From Chryseobacterium nakagawai (GTDB taxonomy: Bacteria; Bacteroidota; Bacteroidia; Flavobacteriales; Weeksellaceae), in contig NZ_LR134386.1 of assembly GCF_900637665.1 (NCBI RefSeq), positions 2,534,501-2,598,500 on the forward strand: a stretch of 64,000 bases of DNA. The letters are read 5' to 3'. Below, piece by piece: positions 53,740 through 63,475 of the stretch. The notes beneath the pieces were generated by a model. That model was not told the origin of the DNA. It made no database searches and was given only the letters and a program-made list of their open reading frames with translations. Within the stretch, counting starts at the first letter, position 1, and every line of letters starts with the position of its first letter. Position numbers and translations under genes: made by a program.

Positions 53740-53768
53740 GTTCCGGCGGGGCGGAGCCCCGCCGGAAC
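53740..53768. terminator. GC-rich hairpin after surface protein gene
   Basis: GTTCCGGCGGGGC (53740-53752) pairs with 53756-53768 over 13 bp, loop GGA. It is strikingly GC-rich for this AT-rich DNA, and could be a repetitive extragenic element as well as a terminator. It is 6 bases after the stop of the surface protein gene. Confidence 0.65.
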
Positions 53769-53891
53769 CTTTAAATACTCTGTCTGATAAGAATAAGAAA
53801 AATCAAAATATTCTTTTGATTGACAGACTTAATTGATCTATTAAAAACAAAACATAAACTGATTATAAATACTGTTCCTCTTTAGGATTCT

Positions 53892-54065
53892 AATCGTATT
53901 TTAAAAGAAAAAAGAAATACGAATTATAAAAACATTCACATACGAAATCTCATTGAGAATGCTGTTTCTGAAAGCAATATAGAGCTGTCCTATATCTGTA
54001 ATTTTCTTCACTGTACAGAAAATGAGGGCGATGAAATGTATGCCTGTAGCTGTCTGTGTTTTTAA
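53892..54065 (+). pseudogene. Truncated remnant of a transposon-linked HTH protein
   Basis: Open frame of 57 codons without a start codon. Residues KNIHIRNLIENAVSESNIE and SYICNFLHCTENEGDEMY resemble the N-terminus of small HTH proteins (about 110-130 aa) often found beside IS elements in Chryseobacterium. It stops (TAA at 54063) where the intact proteins continue, and no transposase is near. It looks like a decayed copy. The surrounding gap 53769-54293 has nothing else I can support. Confidence 0.5.
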
Positions 54066-54293
54066 CTAACAGTCAGTTAGCTTTTTATTTTAAACGAAGC
54101 AGAATACCCTTGCAAAATAGAAAAAGTTCTTTTTGATGTAATGAGATATTTTTATAGCTGCCAGACGTTTTTAAATATAAAGAAATTCTGTAAATGTGTT
54201 TTTTAACCAAAATTGACTATTTTAATGAAATATAAAAGCATTTTATTTATTTTTGTATTGAATTTCATGTTTTTTGCTCAATATTTATAAATT

Positions 54294-55238
54294 ATGTTTC
54301 GTAAAATCTGGGATTATATAGCGAACAGACATATTGCTCCCAATACAGATCCGCTTGAGTTTATTGAGGCGCAGAGAATGAACTTATTTGCATTTTCCCT
54401 TGGAGCTGTTTTGATCTTTAACGGATGCAGAGATTTGTTATTTGGCTTGAAGGTCAATTTTTTTGCTTTAACGGCATTGGGGATCTTTTATCTCTTCCTT
54501 TTCTTCTTTACAAAACTACGTTATAACCATTTTGTGACGCTGTTTAGTTTGGAACTTTTGTTATTTATCATCTTCTTTTTTTCATCTACCACAGGTTTTG
54601 AAAATGGACTGTCATTATATTATTTTGTCATTATGCTGGCTTCACTGTTTATTTTTAACTCCAAAAAGACAGTCTGGTATAATCTTCTTGTTTATCTTAC
54701 GGTACTTATTCTTTTTAGTATCAGTCATTACTATGATTTCAAAATATTTACCATTAAAGGAGCAGATAATGTTCTGTTTTCAGAAAATCAAAGACTGATT
54801 ACTTTTTTGCAAGTGTTTTTAGGGGTTAGTATCCTGGGGTATTTTATAGTCTCCAAACAATTCAAAATTGTGAAATTATACCAACAGGCTATAAGAAGTG
54901 AAAAGATTATTGCAGACATGAGAACAAAGCTCAATAGCAAAGATCAGATAGACCTAGAAGGTATTGTAAAACTGGCCATGAATGATGATATTGCCTTTAT
55001 TCCTAAAGTAAAGCAGATGTTTCCCGGCTTGTATGATAATCTGATGGAACTTAACCCTGATATGAGTGGTGATGAATTTAAGCTTTGTGCTTTAATTAAG
55101 TTAGGTTTCACAACAAAAGACATTGCAGAGTATAATCACCTGGCAGTCCGAACCATTCAGACCAGAAAAAGCAGACTCAGAAAATCGTTTGGAATTTCTG
55201 CTGATGTTGATCTGTACAGATGGATTGATACGATATGA
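54294..55238 (+). CDS. Membrane-bound LuxR-type HTH regulator
   Basis: A 314-aa protein. About six hydrophobic helices are in the first 200 residues (for example 32-50, 54-70, 77-95, 100-118, 125-143, 165-185), followed by a cytoplasmic region with a LuxR/GerE-type HTH near 245-310 (LCALIKLGFTTKDIAEY then VRTIQTRKSRLRKSFG). A membrane sensor with a C-terminal HTH is a one-component design. Its targets are unknown; neighbours are unrelated. Confidence 0.8.
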   Translation: MFRKIWDYIANRHIAPNTDPLEFIEAQRMNLFAFSLGAVLIFNGCRDLLFGLKVNFFALTALGIFYLFLFFFTKLRYNHFVTLFSLELLLFIIFFFSSTTGFENGLSLYYFVIMLASLFIFNSKKTVWYNLLVYLTVLILFSISHYYDFKIFTIKGADNVLFSENQRLITFLQVFLGVSILGYFIVSKQFKIVKLYQQAIRSEKIIADMRTKLNSKDQIDLEGIVKLAMNDDIAFIPKVKQMFPGLYDNLMELNPDMSGDEFKLCALIKLGFTTKDIAEYNHLAVRTIQTRKSRLRKSFGISADVDLYRWIDTI

Positions 55239-55292
55239 TGAAAAATAAATGTTTTGAATTCTCTTCTTGTGAATCTCGCATTTAAAGGCCAA

Positions 55293-55712
55293 TCACTGTT
55301 CAAAGATGAGAACTATGGTTCCTATAATAATCAATAAGGCACCAATCGCTGTTTTTAAAGTAAGAGATTCCCCAAGGAATACCACGGAAAGAATAATTGT
55401 TAAAGCGATACTTAATTTATCTACAGGAGCTACCTGAGTCACTTTACCGGCTTGTAAAGCTTTAAAATAAAAGATCCAGGAAAGTCCTGTTGTGAACCCG
55501 GAAACCACAAGATAGATAAGATGATGTCGGGAAAGGGCTGGGATCCCTTTATATTCACTTCGTGTCAGAACAATTCCCCAGGCTATCAGCAAGATAATCA
55601 CACTTCTGATAGCAGTAGCAAGATTTGAGTTTACGCCTGTTACACCAATCTTGGCAAAGATGGCAGTCAGTGAAGCAAAAAATGCGGAAAGAATTGCATA
55701 TACCCACCACAT
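55293..55712 (-). CDS. EamA-family small transporter
   Basis: A 139-aa integral membrane protein with five predicted helices, one EamA repeat (half of the usual ten-helix DMT transporter). Marks are the helix with AILSAFFASLTAIFAKIGV at the N-terminus and the last helix LKTAIGALLIIIGTIVLIF. Short members probably work as dimers, like EmrE. Substrate unknown. Confidence 0.85.
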   Translation of the reverse strand: MWWVYAILSAFFASLTAIFAKIGVTGVNSNLATAIRSVIILLIAWGIVLTRSEYKGIPALSRHHLIYLVVSGFTTGLSWIFYFKALQAGKVTQVAPVDKLSIALTIILSVVFLGESLTLKTAIGALLIIIGTIVLIFEQ

Positions 55713-56260
55713 ATGGTCTAGTTTTAAATAAATTCGTTAAAATAATAACACACTGTAATACTGAAATCTAAGCTACAAAATAATATTAAAACTTTCCTTG
55801 ATCTGTGGATTTAAAATGAATTCAAAAACTTATTATTTTCCTCATCATTCGTTGACGACTCCTTGTATATTTTTTTGTATCTAACAGGAGCTGTTTGTGA
55901 GTAAGGATTGGTATTTATTTTCTGAAATGGAATAAAAAATTTGTTTTTTGTAAAGAATTAACTAATTTTATCCCAACCAAGTAAACAATTTGTTTTGAGA
56001 ACAACTCTTAAACCTATTATAGCTTACTATTAGCCTTCCAACCACAGGCTAATTATTCTTTCGTTTGGGTAAATCTACCCGAACAGGTTTCTATTTAACC
56101 CTATTATTTAATTGCATTGCCGATATAGGCAGTTTTTGTTATTCCCGATTTTGACGGCTATACCGATCAGATAAGGAATAGGAGAAGCTATTTCTATTAT
56201 GACTTTATAATGTTGAATAATAGGTGAAAAAAATTCTAAGAATAGTAAGCACCCATTATA
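55713..56260. other. Gene-free gap with one small hairpin
   Basis: A 548-base stretch without a gene I can support. A 9-bp stem (56063-56071 with 56076-56084) around AATC is the only structure noted. It may be an upstream regulatory region for the DUF1062 gene. Confidence 0.55.
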
Positions 56261-56893
56261 ATGAGTATAGAGTATACCTGGGTAGTAAAAGCCCAAAACA
56301 CCCCCCTTTTGAAAAAGAAATGCAGCCATTGCGACAGCGAAAGGTTTCATTGCAGTGATAAATTCAGGCTGAATGCCCAAAAAAAGAACATCGATATCTG
56401 GTTAATTTACAGATGTGTAAAATGCAGCCACCGATACAATATGACCCTGTTTTCCAGAATCAGAACAGAATCCATTAGTAAGGAAATCTTTAATCGCCTT
56501 TCGGAGAATGATACGGATCTGGCCTGGGAATATGCATTTTCCCGGGAAACAAGAAAGAAAAATAATGCAGAGGCAGATTTGGAGAGTGTGGTCTATGAAA
56601 TTCAGTTTGATGAAGTCTCTATAGAGCAAATGATGGCTTCTGATAGTGAAGTATTGAGTTTTAAAATCAAATGCCCTTTTGAGTTTAATCTCAGATTATC
56701 AACCGTGATCAGAACCTGTTTAAAGATTTCATCAAGCAAACTGAATCAATTAATGCAAGCAGATGCTGTTTTTGTTCATGAAAGATCTTTACAAAAGAAA
56801 CATAAAGTTCAGCACGGAGATGTTGTCAAGATTCGTAAGGATACACTGAAGAATATTTTATTTAGTGAAGAAAACACGCTGAAGTTATTTTAA
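56261..56893 (+). CDS. DUF1062 domain protein
   Basis: A 210-aa protein with an N-terminal zinc-ribbon pattern (CSHCDSERFHCSDKFRLN at about 22-39, then CVKCSHRYN near 55). The C-terminal part has an S4-like pattern (KLNQLMQADAVFVHE near 160-175) that suggests RNA binding. This layout is DUF1062. Function is unknown. It ends at a bidirectional terminator. Confidence 0.8.
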   Translation: MSIEYTWVVKAQNTPLLKKKCSHCDSERFHCSDKFRLNAQKKNIDIWLIYRCVKCSHRYNMTLFSRIRTESISKEIFNRLSENDTDLAWEYAFSRETRKKNNAEADLESVVYEIQFDEVSIEQMMASDSEVLSFKIKCPFEFNLRLSTVIRTCLKISSSKLNQLMQADAVFVHERSLQKKHKVQHGDVVKIRKDTLKNILFSEENTLKLF

Positions 56894-56916
56894 AATAAGT
56901 TTGACTTTTATAAAAG

Positions 56917-56944
56917 ATGAACCATTTCACAAGAAATGGTTCAT
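56917..56944. terminator. Bidirectional terminator between DUF1062 and DyP genes
   Basis: ATGAACCATTTC (56917-56928) pairs with GAAATGGTTCAT (56933-56944), 12 bp, loop ACAA. Confidence 0.85.
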
Positions 56945-56984
56945 TTATTTTATTATTCAAAATTACTTTTGTATAAAACTTAAT

Positions 56985-57938
56985 TTAAGAAGAAAATTCA
57001 TCCAGCATATCTGCTGAAGGAACAAAAAATAAAGTTCCTGTTTGGGCAGTACTGAAATCCAGAATTCGGTCGTAGTTTCCTACAGGATCCCCAATGAACA
57101 TATTGGTAAGCATTTTTTGAACTGTACTGAATGTGCTTGCATAACAGATAAAATAGGTTCCCATGTCATTCGTGGAAACATTTCCAAAAGGCATATTGTC
57201 TCTTACCACCTTAAAATCATCACCTACATTGGCCAAGGCAATATGAGAATTTTTAGGTTTTACATCATCATCCATTTCAATATCCTGTTCTTTTGATCTT
57301 CCGATTACCTTTTCCTGATCCTCCACAGAAAGAGATTTCCAGGCATTCATATTATGGATGTATTTTTGTACAAAAAGATAGCTTCCTCCTTCGTATTCAG
57401 GATCTGTATCTCCGATAATGGCAAAAAAATCACGGTCTTTTCCATGTGGGTTTTCCGTACCATCTACAAAACCTAAGATAGACCTGCTGTCCCAATAACG
57501 AAAACCCTGAACTTCTACAATACAGTCTGCAATTTCTGCCATGAAATCCGAAATGGTAGAAGACATATCATACGCCAGACTTTTTTCATCAGAACGAATG
57601 TGAAAATGAAGATCTCCTCTTGTACTCACAGCGGTATGTTTACTGCCTTTTATTTCTTCAAATTTCTTAAATTCTTTAGGCAGTGGAGTAGGCAGCTCAA
57701 GCTGTAACCATGCCTCATACCCAATCCCCAACACACAGCTCGCTTTAGAATTCGGAAAACGGTCAAGAGCTGAATTGTTCAGATTGGTGACTAAGGCACA
57801 GACTCTCTGGAATACAGATCTAATTTTAGAAAGATCTGCATCCTGTTTGAAATTCCAAACCAGAAAATAAGTGTTGTTATTAGGATAATCGGTGACATTT
57901 TGAGAATTCATGTTTTTTTGTGTTTCGTTTGCTGGCAT
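56985..57938 (-). CDS. DyP-type heme peroxidase
   Basis: A 317-aa dye-decolorizing peroxidase. The GxxDG motif is GFVDGTENP at about 155-163, with catalytic Asp. The proximal heme His is in NSHIALAN near 230. The N-terminus is not a signal peptide, so a cytoplasmic or encapsulin-linked form is possible; no encapsulin gene is near. DyP enzymes use H2O2 to oxidise dyes and other substrates. Confidence 0.92.
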   Translation of the reverse strand: MPANETQKNMNSQNVTDYPNNNTYFLVWNFKQDADLSKIRSVFQRVCALVTNLNNSALDRFPNSKASCVLGIGYEAWLQLELPTPLPKEFKKFEEIKGSKHTAVSTRGDLHFHIRSDEKSLAYDMSSTISDFMAEIADCIVEVQGFRYWDSRSILGFVDGTENPHGKDRDFFAIIGDTDPEYEGGSYLFVQKYIHNMNAWKSLSVEDQEKVIGRSKEQDIEMDDDVKPKNSHIALANVGDDFKVVRDNMPFGNVSTNDMGTYFICYASTFSTVQKMLTNMFIGDPVGNYDRILDFSTAQTGTLFFVPSADMLDEFSS

Positions 57939-57958
57939 TTTTACTTTTTCTAATGAAT

Positions 57959-57966
57959 CAAATTTA
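57959..57966 (-). promoter_or_regulatory. Candidate -7 element for DyP gene
   Basis: On the minus strand TAAATTTG fits TAnnTTTG and is 20 bases before the DyP ATG. No -33 element was found. Confidence 0.4.
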
Positions 57967-58120
57967 ATAAATGATAATGGTACCTCATCATTTTATTCTT
58001 GAGATAAACAATTTATGACATTTTTTTCACAAATTACTGTAAAGACTTTTGCCCTTCCTGTCATTAAACAAACTGTAAAATGAGTATTATTGTAATAAAA
58101 TTAACCTTTAACAAAATAAT

Positions 58121-58870
58121 ATGGGACATTGGGAGATTTTTCTATTCTTTTTGATAATTGCTTTTGTTTACTCATCAGTAGGGTTTGGCGGCGGATCTAG
58201 TTATTTGGCTGTATTGGCAATGTATAGTCTCCCTTATCAGGAAATACGCTTAACCGCTTTAATCTGTAATGTAATTGTTGTGGTGGGAGGAGTTTATATT
58301 TATATTAAAAATAAACAGGTCGATTGGAAAAAAGTGATTCCTATCACTTTAGTAAGTGTCCCCATGGCCTATTTAGGAGCAATATTGAAAATAAGCCTGG
58401 AAACATTCTTCCTGATTTTAGGGATTACCCTTATCATCGCTTCAATTTTATTATGGATTAAAACAGAAACTAAAAACGAAGAGAAGCTATTACAGGAATC
58501 GAAATCTGCGGTATTGGGAAATAGCTTGTTAGGAGGTGGAATCGGGTTTTTGTCAGGATTGGTAGGAATAGGGGGCGGAATTTTCCTTTCACCTCTGCTC
58601 AATCTGATGAAATGGGATACCCCAAGAAAAATTGCAGCTACTTCCAGTGTTTTTATATTGGTAAACTCTATATCAGGGATTTTCGGACAGCTGTCTAAAT
58701 TATCTGTAGATATGGATTATTTCAGGATTTTAAGTTTATGTCTTGCCGTTTTTATCGGCGGGCAGATCGGTTCCAGAATGTCGCTGAAATGGAACCCTTT
58801 GATTATAAAAAGAATGACTGCAATCCTTGTATTGGTAGCAGGAATAAATGTTCTCATCAAATATTGGTAA
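58121..58870 (+). CDS. TauE/SafE-family sulfite exporter-like transporter
   Basis: A 249-aa membrane protein with about eight helices. The first has SSVGFGGGSSYLAVLAMY (about 19-36) and the sixth SGLVGIGGGIFLSPLLNL (about 145-162), the two GGG repeats of the TauE/SafE family. It leads an operon with moaD, moaE and fdhD, so it may export or import an oxyanion or sulfur compound linked to Mo-enzymes. That link is from position only. Confidence 0.92.
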   Translation: MGHWEIFLFFLIIAFVYSSVGFGGGSSYLAVLAMYSLPYQEIRLTALICNVIVVVGGVYIYIKNKQVDWKKVIPITLVSVPMAYLGAILKISLETFFLILGITLIIASILLWIKTETKNEEKLLQESKSAVLGNSLLGGGIGFLSGLVGIGGGIFLSPLLNLMKWDTPRKIAATSSVFILVNSISGIFGQLSKLSVDMDYFRILSLCLAVFIGGQIGSRMSLKWNPLIIKRMTAILVLVAGINVLIKYW

Positions 58871-58890
58871 AATCTTAGTTTAAAAATAAA

Positions 58891-59133
58891 ATGAAACTTA
58901 AAATATTAGCTTTTGGAATCACGAAAGATATTTTCGGAGCGCCAGAAAAAGAATTTGTAGTTCACGATAATCTTAATGTCAAAGCATTAAAAGATATTTT
59001 GGAGAAGGACTTCCCCCAACTTGTAAAACTGAAATCTTATTTTATTGCAGTGAATGAAGAATATGCAGAAGAGGATCAGATCATTACAGATACAGATGAA
59101 ATAGCGGTTATTCCTCCGGTGAGTGGTGGATAA
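58891..59133 (+). CDS. moaD: MoaD-like molybdopterin synthase small subunit
   Basis: An 80-aa ubiquitin-fold protein of the MoaD/ThiS family. The C-terminus is IPPVSGG, with the Gly-Gly that is activated and carries sulfur as a thiocarboxylate. It partners with MoaE encoded 99 bases downstream. Length is normal for MoaD. The gap 59134-59231 shows no gene. Confidence 0.93.
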   Translation: MKLKILAFGITKDIFGAPEKEFVVHDNLNVKALKDILEKDFPQLVKLKSYFIAVNEEYAEEDQIITDTDEIAVIPPVSGG

Positions 59134-59231
59134 AACCTGTGAATACTCAAAAATAATTTGTGCATTCGTGGCATTGTTTCATCCAAAAAATATACTTTAT
59201 AGCATCAAAATAACATCAAAAACGAAAAGAA

Positions 59232-59648
59232 ATGATGGATATCAGAATAACAGAAGATACATTAAATATCACCGAATGCCTTGCTCTGGCACAGGATCTG
59301 AGTAGTGGAGGGATCGCGACATTTATAGGAACTGTCCGGAACGTTACCCAAAACAAACCTGTCATCCGTTTGGAATACGAATGTTATCAGTCTATGGCGA
59401 TAAAAGAAATCAAGAAGGTGGCAGATCAAGCTATTACCTTGTTTTCTGTCCGTAATATTGTTGTTCACCATCGTATAGGAAATTTGTTTCCCGGTGATGC
59501 CGCCGTAATCATTGTGGTAAGTGATGGGCATCGGGATGCTGTTTTCGATGCCTGCCGTTACATTATTGATACCATAAAGAAAACCGTTCCTATATGGAAA
59601 AAAGAAATTTTTGAAGACGGTGAAGAATGGGTTTCTGCCCATCCATAA
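59232..59648 (+). CDS. moaE: Molybdopterin synthase catalytic subunit
   Basis: A 138-aa MoaE. Blocks GGIATFIGTVRNVTQNK (about 26-42), YECYQSMAIKEIKK, VVHHRIGNLFPGDAAVIIVVSDGHRD (about 76-100) and VPIWKKEIFEDGEEW with the catalytic Lys are diagnostic. It transfers two sulfurs from MoaD to precursor Z. Start at 59232 or the next ATG three bases later. Confidence 0.96.
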   Translation: MMDIRITEDTLNITECLALAQDLSSGGIATFIGTVRNVTQNKPVIRLEYECYQSMAIKEIKKVADQAITLFSVRNIVVHHRIGNLFPGDAAVIIVVSDGHRDAVFDACRYIIDTIKKTVPIWKKEIFEDGEEWVSAHP

Positions 59649-59694
59649 TTAAAGACCGGAAATTCGTATATTTACTATAACAGATTATTCAGAT

Positions 59695-60567
59695 ATGAAA
59701 ACCAATACATTAGAAAATAAATCTGTACAGAAAATAGATATTGTTAAAGTAAAAGAAGACAAAAGTTTTCCCTATACTGATGATATTTCTGTAGAAGAAC
59801 CGCTGGAAATCCGGATTTCCTATGGCTCAAAAGGTCAGAGGGTCAGTAAAAATATATCGGTAACGATGAGAACTCCCGGCAATGATGCGGAATTGGCTGC
59901 CGGTTTTCTATTTACAGAAGGAATTATTTCAGGATATCATCAAATCCAAACCATAGATCATCCACAGGCAGAATGTTCCAGAAACCGGGAAAATATTATT
60001 GAAGTGGAATTGGCTGAAGATTTTAGTCCTCAATTAAATCATGCAGACAGAAACTTTTATACCACATCCAGCTGTGGAGTATGTGGAAAAGGCTCTATAG
60101 AATCTATAAAAACAGTAAGCACTTTTCAGCATATCGAAAGGGAGCAGCATACCTTATTATTTGAGGTTTTATACCAGTTATCGGGAAATCTGCAGTCCTT
60201 TCAGAATAATTTCAGTGCTACAGGAGGGATTCATGCTTCCGGGATTTTTGACTTTGAAGGACAACTGCTGGCTCTAAGAGAAGATGTAGGAAGGCATAAT
60301 GCATTGGATAAACTGATTGGACATGCATTATTTACCGGGCAACTTCCACTAAAGGATCAAATTTTGGTGCTGAGTGGAAGGGCAAGTTTCGAACTGATTC
60401 AAAAGGCTGCTATGGCGGGAATTTCAGCAGTTGCGGCAATAGGAGCGCCATCCAGTCTGGCCGTAGATTTAGCAAAAGAGTTTGATATGACGTTATTAGG
60501 ATTTCTTCGAGGCAACCGGTTTAATATTTATAACGAAAGTAGTTTTCATAACATCGTTGAAAAGTAA
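59695..60567 (+). CDS. fdhD: Formate dehydrogenase sulfurtransferase FdhD
   Basis: A 290-aa FdhD. The sulfur-carrying motif SSCGVCGKGS (about 125-134) has the CxxC, and GGIHASGIFD and REDVGRHNALDK blocks follow. FdhD passes sulfur from IscS to the Mo-bis-MGD centre of formate-dehydrogenase-type enzymes. Here the client is probably the oxidoreductase at 61064. Confidence 0.96.
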   Translation: MKTNTLENKSVQKIDIVKVKEDKSFPYTDDISVEEPLEIRISYGSKGQRVSKNISVTMRTPGNDAELAAGFLFTEGIISGYHQIQTIDHPQAECSRNRENIIEVELAEDFSPQLNHADRNFYTTSSCGVCGKGSIESIKTVSTFQHIEREQHTLLFEVLYQLSGNLQSFQNNFSATGGIHASGIFDFEGQLLALREDVGRHNALDKLIGHALFTGQLPLKDQILVLSGRASFELIQKAAMAGISAVAAIGAPSSLAVDLAKEFDMTLLGFLRGNRFNIYNESSFHNIVEK

Positions 60568-60609
60568 TCCCTATCAATGGACGAATAAGAATAAACCATT
60601 GCTAAAAGC

Positions 60610-60659
60610 CTATGTATCTATGTGGTTTTAAAAAATAATTTTACCACGCAGGTACATAG
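60610..60659. other. Hairpin between fdhD and downstream gene
   Basis: A stem of 17 positions with three mismatches (60610-60626 with 60643-60659) around an AT-rich loop. It may act as a processing or attenuation site within the operon. Confidence 0.45.
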
Positions 60660-60690
60660 ATAAGAAGAATTAATCATTAAAAAGAAACAA

Positions 60691-61041
60691 ATGAAAATAA
60701 GAATAAAAGACAACTCCATCAGATTTCGTTTAACCCAATCCGAAGTATCAGAATTAGGGAAGGCCGGAATTATTTCAAGTTTTACAGAATTTGTAGACCG
60801 ACCGTTTATCTACGCTATAGAGAAAACAAAAGACGCTACATTGTCTGCAGCATTCATTGAAAATAGAATTGTATTGAAAATGCCTGAAGCCATGGTAGAA
60901 GAATTGGTTTCTACTGATATTGTTGGTTTTGATGGGCAGGTGGGTTTAGTAAAGCTTTTGGTAGAAAAAGATTTTGTATGTATAGATAATACGATGGAAG
61001 ATCAAAGCGATAATTATCCGAATCCCAATCTTAAATGTTAA
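60691..61041 (+). CDS. Small conserved protein linked to Mo-enzyme operon (DUF7009-like)
   Basis: A 116-aa soluble protein. Patterns IRIKDNSIRFRLTQSEVSEL and EFVDRPFIYAI are conserved in a family found beside FdhD and FdhF/YdeP genes; I think DUF7009 but cannot confirm. The C-terminus has CIDNTMEDQSDNYPNPNLKC with two Cys. It ends 23 bases before the oxidoreductase gene. It may be an assembly partner. Confidence 0.65.
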   Translation: MKIRIKDNSIRFRLTQSEVSELGKAGIISSFTEFVDRPFIYAIEKTKDATLSAAFIENRIVLKMPEAMVEELVSTDIVGFDGQVGLVKLLVEKDFVCIDNTMEDQSDNYPNPNLKC

Positions 61042-61063
61042 TCACTTTACAAAATAGAAGGTT

Positions 61064-63457
61064 ATGGAAGAAAATAATAAAAAGAAAGTAGAAGAAGAAA
61101 TCAGCAGAGAACCTAATGCTGAGAATCCATTCACTTTACTTGACCTTAAGTTAACCCATGTCGAAAAATCAGCGGCGGGAATGCCTGCGGTACTGGCAGC
61201 TTTTAGTGATTTATTTGAAGAAAAAGCACCTATTCGGGGAATGAGAGCTCTATTCAAAATGAATCAGATGAATGGTTTCGACTGCCCAAGCTGCGCCTGG
61301 CCTGATCCTGACGATGAACGTTCCGTTCTTGGAGAATATTGTGAAAATGGAGCAAAAGCTCTTGCAGAAGAGGCTACAACCAAAAGAGTGACTCCAGAGT
61401 TTTTCAAACAGAATTCTGTATATGATCTTGCCAAATTAGATGATTATCAGATTGGAAAAATGGGCCGACTTACCGATCCTATGTATCTGGCTCCCGGAGC
61501 CACTCATTATGAACCCATCAGTTGGGATAATGCCTTTAAAAAGATAGCCGAACATTTCAATGCATTGGAATCTCCGGATGAAGCCGCTTTTTATACCTCT
61601 GGGAGAACAAGTAATGAAGCTTCATTTGTTTATCAGCTATTTGCAAAAGAATTCGGAACAAATAATATGCCTGATTGTTCCAATATGTGTCACGAAACTT
61701 CAGGTTCTGCACTCCGTCCAACCATTGGAATTGGTAAAGGAACTGTAACCTTGGAAGACTTCTATGATGCTGAAGTGATTGTGATTATAGGACAAAATCC
61801 TGGAACCAATGCGCCAAGAATGATGAGTGCTTTGGCAAAAGGAAAGAAAAATGGAGCTAAAATTATTGCCATTAACCCATTACCGGAAGCAGGATTGATG
61901 GGATTTATTAACCCTCAGAGTGTGAGGGAAATACTTGTCGGTGGTGTACAGTTGGCAGACCTTTATTTACCAGTGAAAATCAATGGGGATATGGCTTTAT
62001 TGAAAGCGCTGGAACTCCTTTTAATCGAGTTTGAAAAACAAAATCCGGGTAAGGTTTTTGATGAAGATTTCATTAAAAATAAAACAGTAGGATATGAGGA
62101 TTTCATGAAGCAATTTGACCAGTATAAACTGTATGAGTTGGCTGAACTTTCAGGAGTATCCAAGGAAGCACTTCATCAGGCCGCTGAAATGATGGCATTC
62201 AAAAAAAAGATTATCGTCAGTTGGGGAATGGGGCTTACCCAGCAGCCTAATGGAGTTGATATGATCCGCGAAATATTGAATATCCTTTTGCTGAAAGGAA
62301 GTATTGGTAAACCGGGAGCTGGAGTATGTCCTGTTCGTGGTCACAGCAATGTTCAGGGAAACAGAACGATGATGATTGATGAAAAACCTACAGATGAACA
62401 GCTCGATCGCCTTGAAAATTTCTACGGCTTTAAAGTTCCCCGCAAACATGGATATGATGTGGTACGAGCCATAAAGGCAATTCACGAAGAAAAAATAAAA
62501 GTAATGTTCTGTATGGGTGGGAATTTCCTTTCTGCCACACCAGATACTACATTTACTGCCAATGCCTTGAGAAAACTTAATTTACTGGTATGTGTTTCCA
62601 CTAAACTGAACAGAGGACATCTTGTACATGGTAAAGAAGCTCTCATTCTCCCCACTTATGGAAGAAGTGATAAAGATATCGTCAATGGAGAAGTGCAAAT
62701 TATTACAACAGAGAACTCAATGGGGGTTGTTCAGAGTTCAAAAGGGATGCTGGATGCCATTTCAGATAACCTTATCAATGAAACGCAGATCGTATGCCGC
62801 ATGGCCATGGCTACGCTAGGGGACCGTGCTGTAGTGAATTGGCAGCGTTTCCATGATAGTTATGATGCGGTAAGAGATGATATTGAACAATGTATTCCAG
62901 GTTTTACAGAGTATAACGTTCGTGTCAGACAAAAAGGAGGCTTCTATCTTCCCAATGCAGCAAGAGATGAACAAAGCTTTTCAAAGGAGCTTGGCGGCCG
63001 TGCGCCATTTACATTAACAGAAATTCCAGACAATACATTGGCTTCCGATGAATATATGATGGCTACCACCAGAACTCATGACCAATTCAATACAACGATT
63101 TACGGCTTGGATGATCGCTATCGTGGAATTAAAAACGAACGTCGTGTTATATTCATGAACCAAAAAGATATTGATAAAGCCGGATTTAAAGCGGGTGATA
63201 AAGTGGATCTTTTCAACTATGATGACGATATAGAAAGAGTTGCTCCTCTGTTTATTATTGTTTCCTATCAGATTCCTGAAAAGAATACCGTTACCTATTT
63301 CCCGGAAACCAATGTTTTGGTCTCGGTAAATAATGTGGTAAAAGAAAGTAATATGCCCGCTTCCAAGTATGTAAAAATCAAGATTAAAAAACACGATCCT
63401 GAAGTCTATAAAAAAGTAGACGAAATGCTGTACCGGGGAGCGATTCAAAAACCATAA
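61064..63457 (+). CDS. FdhF/YdeP-family molybdopterin oxidoreductase
   Basis: A 797-aa molybdenum bis-MGD enzyme. An N-terminal CPSCAWPDP (about 71-79) with a further Cys near 92 is the YdeP-type iron-sulfur region. The candidate metal ligand is the Cys in DCSNMCHETSG (about 205-215), where formate dehydrogenases have Sec or Cys. The C-terminus is a MopB_CT-type domain. YdeP in E. coli relates to acid resistance; substrate here is unknown. Operon context (TauE-like, MoaD, MoaE, FdhD) supports full cofactor assembly. No FAD/NADH partner subunit is near. Confidence 0.9.
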   Translation: MEENNKKKVEEEISREPNAENPFTLLDLKLTHVEKSAAGMPAVLAAFSDLFEEKAPIRGMRALFKMNQMNGFDCPSCAWPDPDDERSVLGEYCENGAKALAEEATTKRVTPEFFKQNSVYDLAKLDDYQIGKMGRLTDPMYLAPGATHYEPISWDNAFKKIAEHFNALESPDEAAFYTSGRTSNEASFVYQLFAKEFGTNNMPDCSNMCHETSGSALRPTIGIGKGTVTLEDFYDAEVIVIIGQNPGTNAPRMMSALAKGKKNGAKIIAINPLPEAGLMGFINPQSVREILVGGVQLADLYLPVKINGDMALLKALELLLIEFEKQNPGKVFDEDFIKNKTVGYEDFMKQFDQYKLYELAELSGVSKEALHQAAEMMAFKKKIIVSWGMGLTQQPNGVDMIREILNILLLKGSIGKPGAGVCPVRGHSNVQGNRTMMIDEKPTDEQLDRLENFYGFKVPRKHGYDVVRAIKAIHEEKIKVMFCMGGNFLSATPDTTFTANALRKLNLLVCVSTKLNRGHLVHGKEALILPTYGRSDKDIVNGEVQIITTENSMGVVQSSKGMLDAISDNLINETQIVCRMAMATLGDRAVVNWQRFHDSYDAVRDDIEQCIPGFTEYNVRVRQKGGFYLPNAARDEQSFSKELGGRAPFTLTEIPDNTLASDEYMMATTRTHDQFNTTIYGLDDRYRGIKNERRVIFMNQKDIDKAGFKAGDKVDLFNYDDDIERVAPLFIIVSYQIPEKNTVTYFPETNVLVSVNNVVKESNMPASKYVKIKIKKHDPEVYKKVDEMLYRGAIQKP

Positions 63458-63475
63458 TTATTCTTATATTGTTCT

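Noticed and set aside
59123..59305. Small plus-strand frame between moaD and moaE
   Set aside because: It overlaps the moaE start in another frame and shows no protein features.
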